From an uncultured Eubacterium sp. (GTDB taxonomy: Bacteria > Bacillota > Clostridia > Lachnospirales > Lachnospiraceae), in assembly GCA_900550135.1 (NCBI GenBank), contig URQO01000005.1:4284-68283 (forward strand): DNA of 64,000 bases, given 5' to 3'. The notes under the pieces are model-generated. The model ran no database searches and was not told the DNA's origin. It saw nothing but the letters and a program-made list of their open reading frames with translations. The translations under genes were made by a program, and so were the position numbers. Below are positions 28,193 to 37,187 of the stretch, piece after piece (within the stretch, counting starts at the first letter, position 1; every line of letters starts with the position of its first letter).

Positions 28193-28259
28193 CTGTTCTT
28201 CCCTCCCTTCAGTTATAGATTCCTAAAACTGTAGGTATTTGTGTTAAAACACCTTAAAC

Positions 28260-28287
28260 ATTATATCATATTTTTTCAAACCGTCAA
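28260..28287 (-). promoter_or_regulatory. Strong sigma-A promoter for rpsU
   Basis: TTGACG and TATAAT are separated by 16 bp, with TGA before the -10 (extended -10). The rpsU ATG is about 68 bp downstream. The leader contains GTGTTTTAACAC, a small dyad of unknown relevance. Confidence 0.8.
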
Positions 28288-28301
28288 CCTTTATTAAACA
28301 T

Positions 28302-30941
28302 TTAATTTAATTGAGCAGCTAAAATATCTTTTGCTTTGCTTATTGCCTCATCAGCACCTGCAGGATTCTTGCCACCTGCCTGTGCCATGTTTGGACGACC
28401 ACCACCGCCGCCACCAACACATTTGGCAATTTCTTTAATCATGTTTCCTGCATGGGCACCCTTTGAAATTGCATCATCGTCAGCCATGACAATAACATTT
28501 GCTTTATCACCTGTTGTTGAAACAATAACAACTACGCCACCACCGATTTTTTCTTTTAATTGGTCTCCAAGATTTCTAAGACCATTCATGTCAACATCTG
28601 AAACCTTTGTAGCAAGAAGTTTAATACCATTTACTTCTACAACATCGTTTAAAGCATCTCCAACTGAATCATTTGCCATCTTAGCTTTTAACTTTTCGTT
28701 TTCACTGTTAAGAGCCTTAATTTCATCATTTAAAGAATGAATTTTCTTTGTTAAATTGTGAACATCTGATTTTGCAACTTTACATGCTTCATTTAAAAGG
28801 CTTTCCATTTCTTCAAAATGCTTAATTAAACCAATACCTGTTAAAGCTTCAATTCTTCTTACACCTGCTGAAATACCTGCTTCTGAAACAATCTTGAAAT
28901 ATGATATTTCCTTTGTATTGGAAACATGAGTACCACCACAAAGTTCAACAGAAAAATCACCCATTGATACAACTCTTACTTTATCACCGTATTTTTCTCC
29001 AAACAATGCCATAGCGCCTGTTTTCTTTGCTTCATCTAATGTCATTTCCTTTGTTACAACATCTAATGCATTTGCAATCTGTTCATTTACAATTGCTTCA
29101 ACCTTAGTAATTTCTTCTTTTGTCATTGCCTGGAAATGTGTAAAGTCAAATCTTAATCTTTCAGCATCAACATATGAACCTGCCTGCTCTACATGTTCAC
29201 CTAAAACATTTTTAAGTGCTTTCTGTAATAAATGAGTTGCACTGTGGTTCTTTGCTGTTGATTCTCTGTTTGCACTGTCAACCTTTAATGAAGCAGCATC
29301 TCCTACCTGAATCATACCTTCAGTCACAACACCTACATGTCCAATCATTGAGCCATGAAGTTTGATAGTATCAACAACCTGGAATTTACCATTGGCTGTT
29401 TCAATAATACCTTTATCACCTGACTGACCACCCATTGTTGCATAAAATGGTGTTTCATTTACAAGAATTGTACCATTGTCGCCTTCAGCTAATGCCTGTA
29501 CAACTTCTTTGTCAGTTGTTAAAGCTGTTACTTCTGAATTATTTTCTAACTTGTCATATCCAACAAAACTTGATGTTAAATTCTTGTCAAGACTTTCATA
29601 TACTGTCTCGTCAGCTCCCATATAGTTTGTTGTTTTACGTGCTTTTCTTGCTGTCTCTCTTTGAACTTCCATTGCTTTCTTAAAGCCATCTTCATCTACA
29701 TTAAATCCTTTTTCTTCAAGAATTTCTTTTGTAAGATCAAGTGGAAAGCCGTAAGTATCATATAACTTAAATGCATCATTACCTGACAAAGTCTTACTTC
29801 CTTCTTCAGACATCTTTGATTCCATTTCTGATAAAATGTTAAGACCTGTATCAATAGTTTTGTTAAACTTATTTTCTTCTTCTGTTAACACCTTGAAAAT
29901 CATGTTTTGCTTTTCTTCAAGTTCAGGATAACCATCTTTAGAACTTTCAATTACAGTTTTTGAAAGTTTAGAAAGGAACATTCCATCTATTCCAAGAAGT
30001 CTGCCGTGTCTTGCAGCACGTCTGATTAATCTTCTAAGCACATATCCTCTGCCTTCATTTGATGGCATAATACCATCTGAAATCATAAATGTAGCTGATC
30101 TGATATGATCTGTTATTATTCTAATTGAAACATCCCATTTATATTCTTTCTTGTATTCTTTTCCGGAAATTTCACAAACTTTATCACGTAAAGCCTTAAT
30201 TGTATCAACGTCAAAAATAGAATCAACATCCTGAACTACAGTTGCAAGTCTTTCAAGACCCATACCTGTATCAATATTTTTCTGCTTTAATGTTGTGTAA
30301 TTGCCTTTTCCATCATTTTCAAACTGTGTAAATACGTTGTTCCAGATTTCAATATATCTGTCACATTCACATCCTACTGTACATCCGGGCTTTCCACAGC
30401 CATATTTTTCTCCACGGTCATAGTATATTTCTGAGCATGGACCACAAGGACCTGCACCATGCTCCCAGAAGTTGTCTTCTTTTCCAAATTTGAAAATTCT
30501 TTCTTTTGGAATTCCCATTTCTTTATTCCAAATATCAAAAGCTTCATCATCTTCCAAATAAACTGATGGATACAATCTGTCAGCTTCAAGTCCTACGACT
30601 TCTGTTAAAAATTCCCAAGACCAATGAATGGCTTCATGTTTAAAATAATCTCCAAAAGAGAAATTTCCTAACATTTCAAAAAATGTACCATGTCTTGCAG
30701 TTTTTCCAATATTTTCAATATCACCTGTTCTGATACATTTCTGGCATGTTGCCATACGTGTTCTAGGTGGAACTTCCTGACCTGTAAAATAAGGCTTTAA
30801 AGGAGCCATTCCTGCATTTATAAGTAATAAACTATTATCATTGTGTGGTACTAATGAATAACTGTTTTTTACTAAATGTCCTTTTGATTCAAAGAAATCT
30901 AAAAACATTTGTCTTAATTCATTTAATCCATATTTCTTCAT
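28302..30941 (-). CDS. alaS: Alanyl-tRNA synthetase
   Basis: AlaS charges tRNA-Ala; it carries an N-terminal class II catalytic core (motif region RTRMATCQKCIRTGDIENIG) and an editing domain. The editing-site zinc ligands appear as HSATHLL and CGGTH. A zinc-like cysteine cluster CGKPGCTVGCECD is in the core. The C-terminal glycine-rich GGGGGGRPNMAQAGG closes the C-Ala domain. The 879-residue length is standard. RBS AGGAGG precedes the ATG. It lies 17 bp after tyrS, so the two synthetases are co-transcribed. Confidence 0.98.
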   Translation of the reverse strand: MKKYGLNELRQMFLDFFESKGHLVKNSYSLVPHNDNSLLLINAGMAPLKPYFTGQEVPPRTRMATCQKCIRTGDIENIGKTARHGTFFEMLGNFSFGDYFKHEAIHWSWEFLTEVVGLEADRLYPSVYLEDDEAFDIWNKEMGIPKERIFKFGKEDNFWEHGAGPCGPCSEIYYDRGEKYGCGKPGCTVGCECDRYIEIWNNVFTQFENDGKGNYTTLKQKNIDTGMGLERLATVVQDVDSIFDVDTIKALRDKVCEISGKEYKKEYKWDVSIRIITDHIRSATFMISDGIMPSNEGRGYVLRRLIRRAARHGRLLGIDGMFLSKLSKTVIESSKDGYPELEEKQNMIFKVLTEEENKFNKTIDTGLNILSEMESKMSEEGSKTLSGNDAFKLYDTYGFPLDLTKEILEEKGFNVDEDGFKKAMEVQRETARKARKTTNYMGADETVYESLDKNLTSSFVGYDKLENNSEVTALTTDKEVVQALAEGDNGTILVNETPFYATMGGQSGDKGIIETANGKFQVVDTIKLHGSMIGHVGVVTEGMIQVGDAASLKVDSANRESTAKNHSATHLLQKALKNVLGEHVEQAGSYVDAERLRFDFTHFQAMTKEEITKVEAIVNEQIANALDVVTKEMTLDEAKKTGAMALFGEKYGDKVRVVSMGDFSVELCGGTHVSNTKEISYFKIVSEAGISAGVRRIEALTGIGLIKHFEEMESLLNEACKVAKSDVHNLTKKIHSLNDEIKALNSENEKLKAKMANDSVGDALNDVVEVNGIKLLATKVSDVDMNGLRNLGDQLKEKIGGGVVVIVSTTGDKANVIVMADDDAISKGAHAGNMIKEIAKCVGGGGGGRPNMAQAGGKNPAGADEAISKAKDILAAQLN

Positions 30942-30958
30942 TATAAGTTCCTCCTAAA

Positions 30959-32185
30959 CTAATCAGCTTTAATCTGATGGAATGCTTTCTTACCTTTTTT
31001 GATTAAGATAACGCCATCTTCATTGTAATCAGCTGTAGTTATTTTTTTATCTATTGCATTTACTTTTTCACCATTTACAGAAACACTGTTCTGGTTTACT
31101 AAAGTTCTTGCTTCACTTCTTGATTTTGCAAGTTTTGTATCTACTAAAATAGTAAGGATATCAATACCCTTTTCTAATTCATCTTTTGCATACGCTGTAG
31201 TTGGTAAATCGCCTGAAATACCACCTTTTGCAAACATATTCTTCGCAGCATCCAAAGCTTTCTTTGCTTCTTCTTCGCCATGAACTAATTTTGTTAACTC
31301 ATATCCTAAAATTTCTTTTGCCTTATTAAGTTCAGCGCCCTGCCATTTTTCCATTTCTTCGATTTCTTCTAATGGAAGGAATGTAAGCATCTTTAAGCAC
31401 TTAATAACATCTGCGTCATCGACGTTTCTCCAGTACTGGAAGAATTCGTATGGTGATGTTTTTTCAGGATCAAGCCAAACAGCACCACTAACAGTTTTAC
31501 CCATCTTCTTTCCTTCTGAATTAAGAAGTAATGTAATAGTCATGGCTGATGCGTCTTTTCCTAACTTACGTCTGATAAGTTCTGTACCACCAAGCATGTT
31601 ACTCCACTGATCATCTCCACCAAACTGAAGGTTACATCCATAATCCTGAAATAACTTATAGAAGTCATAACTCTGCATAATCATATAATTAAATTCCAAG
31701 AAGCTAAGTCCTCTTTCCATTCTCTGCTTGTAACATTCTGCTGTTAACATTCTGTTTACACTAAAGTGTGGTCCAACTTCTCTTAAAACATCAATATAAT
31801 TTAAATCCATTAACCAGTCAGCATTGTTTACCATTAATGCTTTACCGTCTGAGAAATCAATAAATTTACTCATCTGCTTTTTAAAACATTCAATATTATG
31901 GTCAATAGTTTCTTTTGTCATCATCTTTCTCATATCAGTTTTACCTGATGGATCACCAATCATAGCTGTACCACCACCAAGTAATGCAATAGGCTTATTA
32001 CCAGCCATCTGTAATCTCTTCATTAAACAAAGAGCCATAAAATGACCTACATGAAGACTATCCGCTGTTGGATCAAAACCAATATAGAAAACCGCTTCTC
32101 CTTTATTTATTAAATCACTAATTAAAGCTTCATCTGTAACCTGTGCAATAAGGCCACGCGCTTTTAATTCTTCGTATGTGTTCAT
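30959..32185 (-). CDS. tyrS: Tyrosyl-tRNA synthetase
   Basis: TyrS charges tRNA-Tyr. The class I signatures are SLHVGHF (HIGH-type) and KKMGKT (KMSKS-type). The C-terminal S4-like RNA-binding domain contains AKSRSEARTLVNQNSVSVNGEKV. The start ATG at 32185 has GGAG upstream; a longer frame would need a TTG. The protein is 408 residues, normal for the family. No T-box leader is recognisable upstream. Confidence 0.97.
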   Translation of the reverse strand: MNTYEELKARGLIAQVTDEALISDLINKGEAVFYIGFDPTADSLHVGHFMALCLMKRLQMAGNKPIALLGGGTAMIGDPSGKTDMRKMMTKETIDHNIECFKKQMSKFIDFSDGKALMVNNADWLMDLNYIDVLREVGPHFSVNRMLTAECYKQRMERGLSFLEFNYMIMQSYDFYKLFQDYGCNLQFGGDDQWSNMLGGTELIRRKLGKDASAMTITLLLNSEGKKMGKTVSGAVWLDPEKTSPYEFFQYWRNVDDADVIKCLKMLTFLPLEEIEEMEKWQGAELNKAKEILGYELTKLVHGEEEAKKALDAAKNMFAKGGISGDLPTTAYAKDELEKGIDILTILVDTKLAKSRSEARTLVNQNSVSVNGEKVNAIDKKITTADYNEDGVILIKKGKKAFHQIKAD

Positions 32186-32240
32186 AATCCTTCTCCTTTT
32201 ATAGCTTTTTTGTTCAATCAAATAATAATTTTAACATAGT

Positions 32241-32285
32241 AAAAAGGATTTTACAATAAAGCATTGCCTTATTTTTGTAAAATCC
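32241..32285 (-). terminator. Long hairpin with T-run between spoIVA and tyrS
   Basis: On the minus strand GGATTTTACA and TGTAAAATCC enclose a second pairing, AATAAGGC with GCTTTATT, and TTTTTAC follows. This is a good intrinsic terminator for spoIVA. It stands 56 bp upstream of the tyrS start, so it could also act as an attenuator in the tyrS leader if transcription begins at 32298. Confidence 0.7.
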
Positions 32286-32297
32286 CCTGGTTTTTTA

Positions 32298-32303
32298 ATT
32301 ATA
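32298..32303 (-). promoter_or_regulatory. Candidate extended -10 promoter upstream of tyrS
   Basis: TGC is followed by TATAAT on the minus strand. No good -35 box is found at 16-18 bp. If used, the transcript would carry the hairpin at 32241-32285 as its first structure. Confidence 0.35.
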
Positions 32304-32361
32304 GCATTAGGGCATCCCCCTATAATCAGGATATCTGTGTTTTAACACTTAAATCTTTAAA

Positions 32362-33828
32362 TCAAAGAAGGATGCAAATTACACCACGACTTTGATCGTT
32401 TGTAATTTTTTCTATTGTTCCCTGCATTCTTGATCTTGTATCTTCTGTCAAATTATTAATTTTGTTTGTTATTCCCTCATCTACAATCTGACCAATAGAT
32501 TTTCCAAATATATTGGTCTCCCATATATCCTGCTCATCTTCTTTGTTATTTATAAAGTCTATTAAGTCTTTTGCCTGAGATTCCTCACCAATAATAGGAG
32601 AAATTTCCGTTAAAATATTTGCCTTTACAAAATGTATTGACGGTGCAGTTGCTTTTATTTTTACACCAAACTTATTTCCCTGTTTTATAAGTTCAGGATT
32701 TTCAAGAACTATATCTTCTTTTTCAGGAGTTACTATGCCATACCCTGTATTCCTTACATTGTTTATTGCATCATTTACTTTTTCGTAACTTCTTCTCTTT
32801 TCTGCCATCTCCTTAACTAGTTTTATAAGTTGAAGTTGATTGTTGATTGTGACACCTGTAATTTCTGACAAAGTTTTGTAGTAATATCCTTCATCTATTT
32901 CAAGATTAACTGTCATTTTTCCGTTGGACAATTCTATTCCTGACATATTTGCACTTTTTACAAATTCTTTATCAGGTAGAAGTTTAAGAGTTTTTACATC
33001 TTTTATTTTTATAATTTTATCCAATATTTCCTTTGAGTAATTTACTATGTATTGAATTAAAGGATGGTTAAAGTCCATTATTTCCAACCATTTTGGTAAA
33101 TTAAACACAATTTCAGATACTGGGAATTCAAATAAAATATTTTCAAGTATTTCATTTATTTTTTGCTCATTTAACTTTAAACAGTTAAGTGCAATAGTTG
33201 ATACGTTATATTTTTTGCTAATCTTTTCTTTTAGTTTTTGGCATTCTTCGGACATTGGATCTGTTGAGTTTACAAGAATAATAAACGGTTTATTTATATC
33301 TTTAAGATGAACTATTGTCTTTTCCAACGCTTTGTTGTACTCATCCACACTCAAATCTGTAAAACTACCATCACTTGTCACAACAATTCCAATAGTTGAA
33401 TGTTTTGAAATAACCCTTTCAGTACCAATTTCGGCTGCCTTTGAAAAAGGAATATCATAATCGAACCATGGTGTTTTAACCATTCTTTCTTTTTCCTCTT
33501 CCATGTGTCCGGTAGCACCGTTTACCATAAATCCAACGCAGTCAATTAGTCTGACTTTTACTTTTGCAGTGTTTCCTATGTCAATGGATATTGCTTTGCT
33601 AGGAATAAATTTGGGCTCAGTAGTCATAATTGTTTTGCCTGAAGAAGATTGTGGCAATTCATCCTGTGCTCTTTTCAACTCATTTTCATCTAAAATCTTT
33701 GGAACAACTGCCACATCCATAAAATTTTTAATAAAAGTTGATTTTCCTGTTCTTACAGGACCAACAACCCCTATGTAAATCTCCCCTTTTGTTCTTTTTT
33801 CAATGTCTTTATATACATTAAAATCCAT
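32362..33828 (-). CDS. spoIVA: Stage IV sporulation protein A (spore coat basement ATPase)
   Basis: SpoIVA is a mother-cell ATPase that polymerises on the forespore surface and anchors the coat. The Walker A motif GPVRTGKSTFIKNF is near residue 24. GTERVISKHSTIGIVVTSDG and PFIILVNSTDP complete the nucleotide domain. The C-terminal segment ends in GVICILL. The ATG at 33828 follows AGGGAGG by 6 nt; an ATG seven codons upstream lacks such a site. At 488 residues it matches the family. Its presence is strong evidence for a spore-forming lineage. Confidence 0.97.
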   Translation of the reverse strand: MDFNVYKDIEKRTKGEIYIGVVGPVRTGKSTFIKNFMDVAVVPKILDENELKRAQDELPQSSSGKTIMTTEPKFIPSKAISIDIGNTAKVKVRLIDCVGFMVNGATGHMEEEKERMVKTPWFDYDIPFSKAAEIGTERVISKHSTIGIVVTSDGSFTDLSVDEYNKALEKTIVHLKDINKPFIILVNSTDPMSEECQKLKEKISKKYNVSTIALNCLKLNEQKINEILENILFEFPVSEIVFNLPKWLEIMDFNHPLIQYIVNYSKEILDKIIKIKDVKTLKLLPDKEFVKSANMSGIELSNGKMTVNLEIDEGYYYKTLSEITGVTINNQLQLIKLVKEMAEKRRSYEKVNDAINNVRNTGYGIVTPEKEDIVLENPELIKQGNKFGVKIKATAPSIHFVKANILTEISPIIGEESQAKDLIDFINNKEDEQDIWETNIFGKSIGQIVDEGITNKINNLTEDTRSRMQGTIEKITNDQSRGVICILL

Positions 33829-33858
33829 AAAAACCTCCCTTACATACATTAATACTAA

Positions 33859-33866
33859 AATATATG
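33859..33866 (-). promoter_or_regulatory. Candidate sigma-E -10 element before spoIVA
   Basis: CATATATT (seven of eight to CATACAnT) lies about 30 bp upstream of the spoIVA start on the minus strand. The -35 is poor. spoIVA is sigma-E-controlled in Bacillus, so the element is plausible. Confidence 0.35.
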
Positions 33867-33883
33867 CAATAAGAGGTTTTTTA

Positions 33884-35452
33884 TTACATAAGGGGAGCCA
33901 AAAGTCTTAATAACTTACCGCACGCCTTATACCATATTGGTCTGTTTCTACATTCAATTAACGAAATCTTTTTAGATTCATTTATCATTTGTAATATATC
34001 TTCTTCTACATCATAAACTGCCTTGTTTTTATACAAAAAACATCCATTTTCAAAATGTAAATATAAACTTCTATAATCCAAATTAATTGTACCTACAGTG
34101 GCTTTTTCATCATCGCTTACAAACATTTTTGCGTGATTAAACCCGGGAGTATATTCATATATTTCCACACCTGCCTCAATTAATTCTTTATAATAAGTTC
34201 TTGCAATACAAAAAGCATATGCCTTATCAGGAATACCCGGCACAATAATTTTCACATCAACGCCACGTTTTGCTGCAAATTTAAGAGCCGACATCATTAC
34301 ATTATCTAAAATAAGATATGGCGAACTAATATGCAAATATCTTGTTGCGGTATTGATTATATGCAAATAAACCGATTCGCCAATTCTTTCCTGGTCAAGA
34401 GGGTCATCACCGTATCCTATTACATAACCGTTTTCATCATATACTTTTTCAATTGGAACATTTAAATATTTGTCAAAACTTCCAATCTTTCTTTCTGTAA
34501 TATTCCACATCTGTAAAAACAATAATGTATATGTTCTTGCAGCATCTCCTTCAAGCATCACTGCAGTATCTTTCCAATAACCAAATTTGTTAACAAGATT
34601 CATATATTCATCTGCAAGATTTATGCCACCTGTAAAGGCTACCTTACCATCAATTACAACTATTTTTCTATGATCTCTGTTATTTTGTTGCGTTGTAAAA
34701 AATGGTCTTGCCGGAGCAAATGTTTTTGACTGTATTCCAAGTTTTCTTAATTCTTTAAAATATCCAATTGGAAGTTTTGTAAGAGAACACAAACCGTCAT
34801 ACATTACTCTTACTTCAACTCCCTGTTTTACTTTTCTTTCAAGAATATCTACAATAGAATCCCAGACTTTTCCACGTTCTATTATAAAGTATTCCATAAA
34901 AATAAAATCCTGTGCCTCTTCCAATGCATTAATTAATGCAGTATATTTTTCTTCGCCACAGTTTAAATATGTAACATCTGTATTTTTATAAACCGGACAT
35001 CCTGTGTGATCATAAATATATTTTCCAATCATAGACATCTGTTTATCCTGAATCTGTAAATCGTTATATATCTGTCTGTCTGTTTGAAGATACTTTTTAG
35101 ATTTTAAATCAATGCTTTCAATCCTTTTGCGTAGTTTTATTGAACCTGGTTGGAACTTAACGTACAAATACATCATTACTCCAAGGGCTGGAACAAACAT
35201 AATAAAAATAACCCATATTAATTTCATTGTAGGGTCTGTTTTATCATTTACAAGATAAATAACTAACAAGATTTGAAGTATTATAACAACAGAGTTAAAA
35301 CCTTTGCTAAGTGTTGCATTGTATGCCAACAAAACCATAAACAACACTTGCAACAGTACCATCAAGCCAAATATAAAAATACGACTGAATAAAAATGTTG
35401 CTATTCCTTTTTTTCCTTTGCTTTTTGTTTGATCTATCCTGCTATGATCCAT
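33884..35452 (-). CDS. cls: Cardiolipin synthase (PLD family)
   Basis: A membrane phosphatidyltransferase that condenses two phosphatidylglycerol molecules to cardiolipin. Two N-terminal membrane helices (about residues 20-80) precede two HKD domains. The first is HRKIVVIDGKVAFTGGINLAD and the second HAKMFVSDDEKATVGTINLD; both catalytic His/Lys/Asp sets are present. The ATG at 35452 has GGAG upstream (522 residues). The gene lies just downstream of plsY-gpsA, so phospholipid genes cluster here. Confidence 0.93.
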   Translation of the reverse strand: MDHSRIDQTKSKGKKGIATFLFSRIFIFGLMVLLQVLFMVLLAYNATLSKGFNSVVIILQILLVIYLVNDKTDPTMKLIWVIFIMFVPALGVMMYLYVKFQPGSIKLRKRIESIDLKSKKYLQTDRQIYNDLQIQDKQMSMIGKYIYDHTGCPVYKNTDVTYLNCGEEKYTALINALEEAQDFIFMEYFIIERGKVWDSIVDILERKVKQGVEVRVMYDGLCSLTKLPIGYFKELRKLGIQSKTFAPARPFFTTQQNNRDHRKIVVIDGKVAFTGGINLADEYMNLVNKFGYWKDTAVMLEGDAARTYTLLFLQMWNITERKIGSFDKYLNVPIEKVYDENGYVIGYGDDPLDQERIGESVYLHIINTATRYLHISSPYLILDNVMMSALKFAAKRGVDVKIIVPGIPDKAYAFCIARTYYKELIEAGVEIYEYTPGFNHAKMFVSDDEKATVGTINLDYRSLYLHFENGCFLYKNKAVYDVEEDILQMINESKKISLIECRNRPIWYKACGKLLRLLAPLM

Positions 35453-35494
35453 TAATAGTTTCTCCTTCAATATAATACTTTTATATTATATTTT

Positions 35495-36505
35495 TTAGTT
35501 CCATTCTAAATCACTGAATTCGTTAGTTTGTTCTCTTTCCATCAATTCCCACATGGCTTCCTGTGCTGATTTATCTTCAAATAAAACTCTGTTTACAGCC
35601 TCAACAATAGGCATGTCCACATCATATTTCTTTGCAAGTTCAAAAGCTGCCTTTGCAGAAACTGCACCTTCTACAACCATTTTCACCTCAGCAACAGCCT
35701 GATCTAAAGTATAACCTTTTCCAATTAAAACACCGGCTCTTCTGTTTCTTGAATGTTTGCTGTTACATGTAACAATCAAATCACCAATTCCGGACAATCC
35801 ATTGAATGTACGTGAGTGTCCTCCCATTTTTACACCAAGAGCTGTAATTTCCTTAATTCCTCTTGTAATAAGAGCAGCCTCAGTATTGTCACCAAATCCA
35901 AGTCCGTCAATAATACCTGCAGCAAGTGCAATAACATTTTTAAGTGCACCACCAAGTTCAATACTCTTTCTGTCAGGACTAATATATGTTCTAAAATATT
36001 TGCTTCCAAACAGGGACTGAACTTTCTGTGCTACTTCTTTTTTCTTTGCCCCAACAACAACTGTAGTTGGTATTTTTCTTGCAACTTCTTCTGCGTGACT
36101 TGGACCGGATAAAACAACAGCTTCGCATGTTGGAATTTCATCTTCCATAATGTCTGTCATTGTAAAGAAAGTCTTATCTTCTATACCTTTTGCAACATCT
36201 ACAATAATCTGACCTTTAGGAACTAAATCCTTTAAACGGGCAGATGTACTTCTTACAAATGATGAAGCAACAGCCATTACTATCATCTCAGAGCCTTTAA
36301 CAGCATATTCCAAATCTCCTGAGATTTCAATTTTTTCAGGAATATGAATACCCGGCAGGCAAATTTTATTTTCCCTTTCCTCGCTTAACGCTTTAACTTC
36401 CTTCTCAAGGGCTGACCATAATGTAACATTATGACCGTTTTCATATAATACTTTTGCTAAGGCAATAGCCCATCCTCCACCGCCTAATACTGTTACTTTT
36501 GACAT
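35495..36505 (-). CDS. gpsA: Glycerol-3-phosphate dehydrogenase (NAD(P)+)
   Basis: GpsA reduces dihydroxyacetone phosphate to sn-glycerol 3-phosphate for phospholipids. The N-terminal motif is VTVLGGGGWAIALAKVL; the usual third glycine of GxGxxG is alanine here. The catalytic region is visible in LGGALKNVIALAAGIIDGLG and NGLSGIGDLIVTC. The ATG at 36505 is preceded by AGGAGG; the longer frame would start inside plsY. It is 336 residues, a normal length, and pairs functionally with plsY upstream. Confidence 0.96.
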   Translation of the reverse strand: MSKVTVLGGGGWAIALAKVLYENGHNVTLWSALEKEVKALSEERENKICLPGIHIPEKIEISGDLEYAVKGSEMIVMAVASSFVRSTSARLKDLVPKGQIIVDVAKGIEDKTFFTMTDIMEDEIPTCEAVVLSGPSHAEEVARKIPTTVVVGAKKKEVAQKVQSLFGSKYFRTYISPDRKSIELGGALKNVIALAAGIIDGLGFGDNTEAALITRGIKEITALGVKMGGHSRTFNGLSGIGDLIVTCNSKHSRNRRAGVLIGKGYTLDQAVAEVKMVVEGAVSAKAAFELAKKYDVDMPIVEAVNRVLFEDKSAQEAMWELMEREQTNEFSDLEWN

Positions 36506-36506
36506 A

Positions 36507-37166
36507 TTATGCCTCCTTTTTCTGACCAATTCTTCTTTCCGTGCCATCGATCAGTCTTTTAATATTATCTTTATGTCGTATATATGACAAAACTGTCATA
36601 ATTCCAACTAAAATGTACGCTTCTATTTTTTCGTTTGGATTAAGATTATGAACCATACCAAGCTGACCCCAAACAATCATTTCTATAAAGAACCCTGTCA
36701 TAAGACAAAGAGAACTAAATGAAACGTATTTTGTTAATGCTAAAGCAATAAAAAATGTAAAAAAGCCTAAAGCTAAAAACTTCCAGTCAAAAAATGCCAG
36801 AGAAAAAATTACTCCTGATGAAGTTGCTATACCTTTTCCACCTTTAAAATGCATATAAATTGGAAAGTTATGTCCAAGTATTGTACCAAGACCTGTATAA
36901 AGTGCTATAACCATCATATCCTTTTCGCATGAACTTTTAAACAAAAAATAAGTTAACATCACTGCAAAAACAGCCTTTAGTGCATCTCCAAAAAATGTAA
37001 TAAAACCATATTTTTTTCCAAGTGTACGCATAGTGTTAGTTGTACCTGAGTTTCCACTACCATACTCTCTTATATCAATGTGATTAATCTTTCCTATAAT
37101 AAAACCGGTTTGTATAAGACCAAAACAATATCCGATAATTATACATACAATTTTTTGCCAAACCAT
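36507..37166 (-). CDS. plsY: Acyl-phosphate:glycerol-3-phosphate acyltransferase PlsY
   Basis: PlsY is an integral membrane enzyme that acylates glycerol 3-phosphate using the acyl-phosphate made by PlsX (encoded at 52527-53540). The 219-residue protein has five or six hydrophobic helices. The conserved motifs are GSGNSGTTNTMRTLG, GHNFPIYMHFKGGKGIATSSG and a late loop. The ATG at 37166 has GAGGTG 6 nt upstream. Its product feeds the same pathway as GpsA, encoded 2 bp downstream. Confidence 0.95.
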   Translation of the reverse strand: MVWQKIVCIIIGYCFGLIQTGFIIGKINHIDIREYGSGNSGTTNTMRTLGKKYGFITFFGDALKAVFAVMLTYFLFKSSCEKDMMVIALYTGLGTILGHNFPIYMHFKGGKGIATSSGVIFSLAFFDWKFLALGFFTFFIALALTKYVSFSSLCLMTGFFIEMIVWGQLGMVHNLNPNEKIEAYILVGIMTVLSYIRHKDNIKRLIDGTERRIGQKKEA

Positions 37167-37187
37167 ATATATCACCTCTTATTAAAA

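Noticed and set aside
28336..28740. Open reading frame of 134 codons on the plus strand within alaS
   Set aside because: It is an antisense shadow of the alaS frame, without a ribosome binding site or family motif; the same applies to the other frames opposite ffh, smc, pta and PBP2.
32222..32361. A T-box riboswitch before tyrS
   Set aside because: The gap is only 176 bp from the tyrS start and shows a hairpin, but not the conserved T-box sequence or a specifier loop that I could identify.
35469..35492. AATATAATA/TATTATATT inverted repeat before cls
   Set aside because: It is pure A/T and lacks a T-run on the coding strand, so neither terminator nor operator can be supported.
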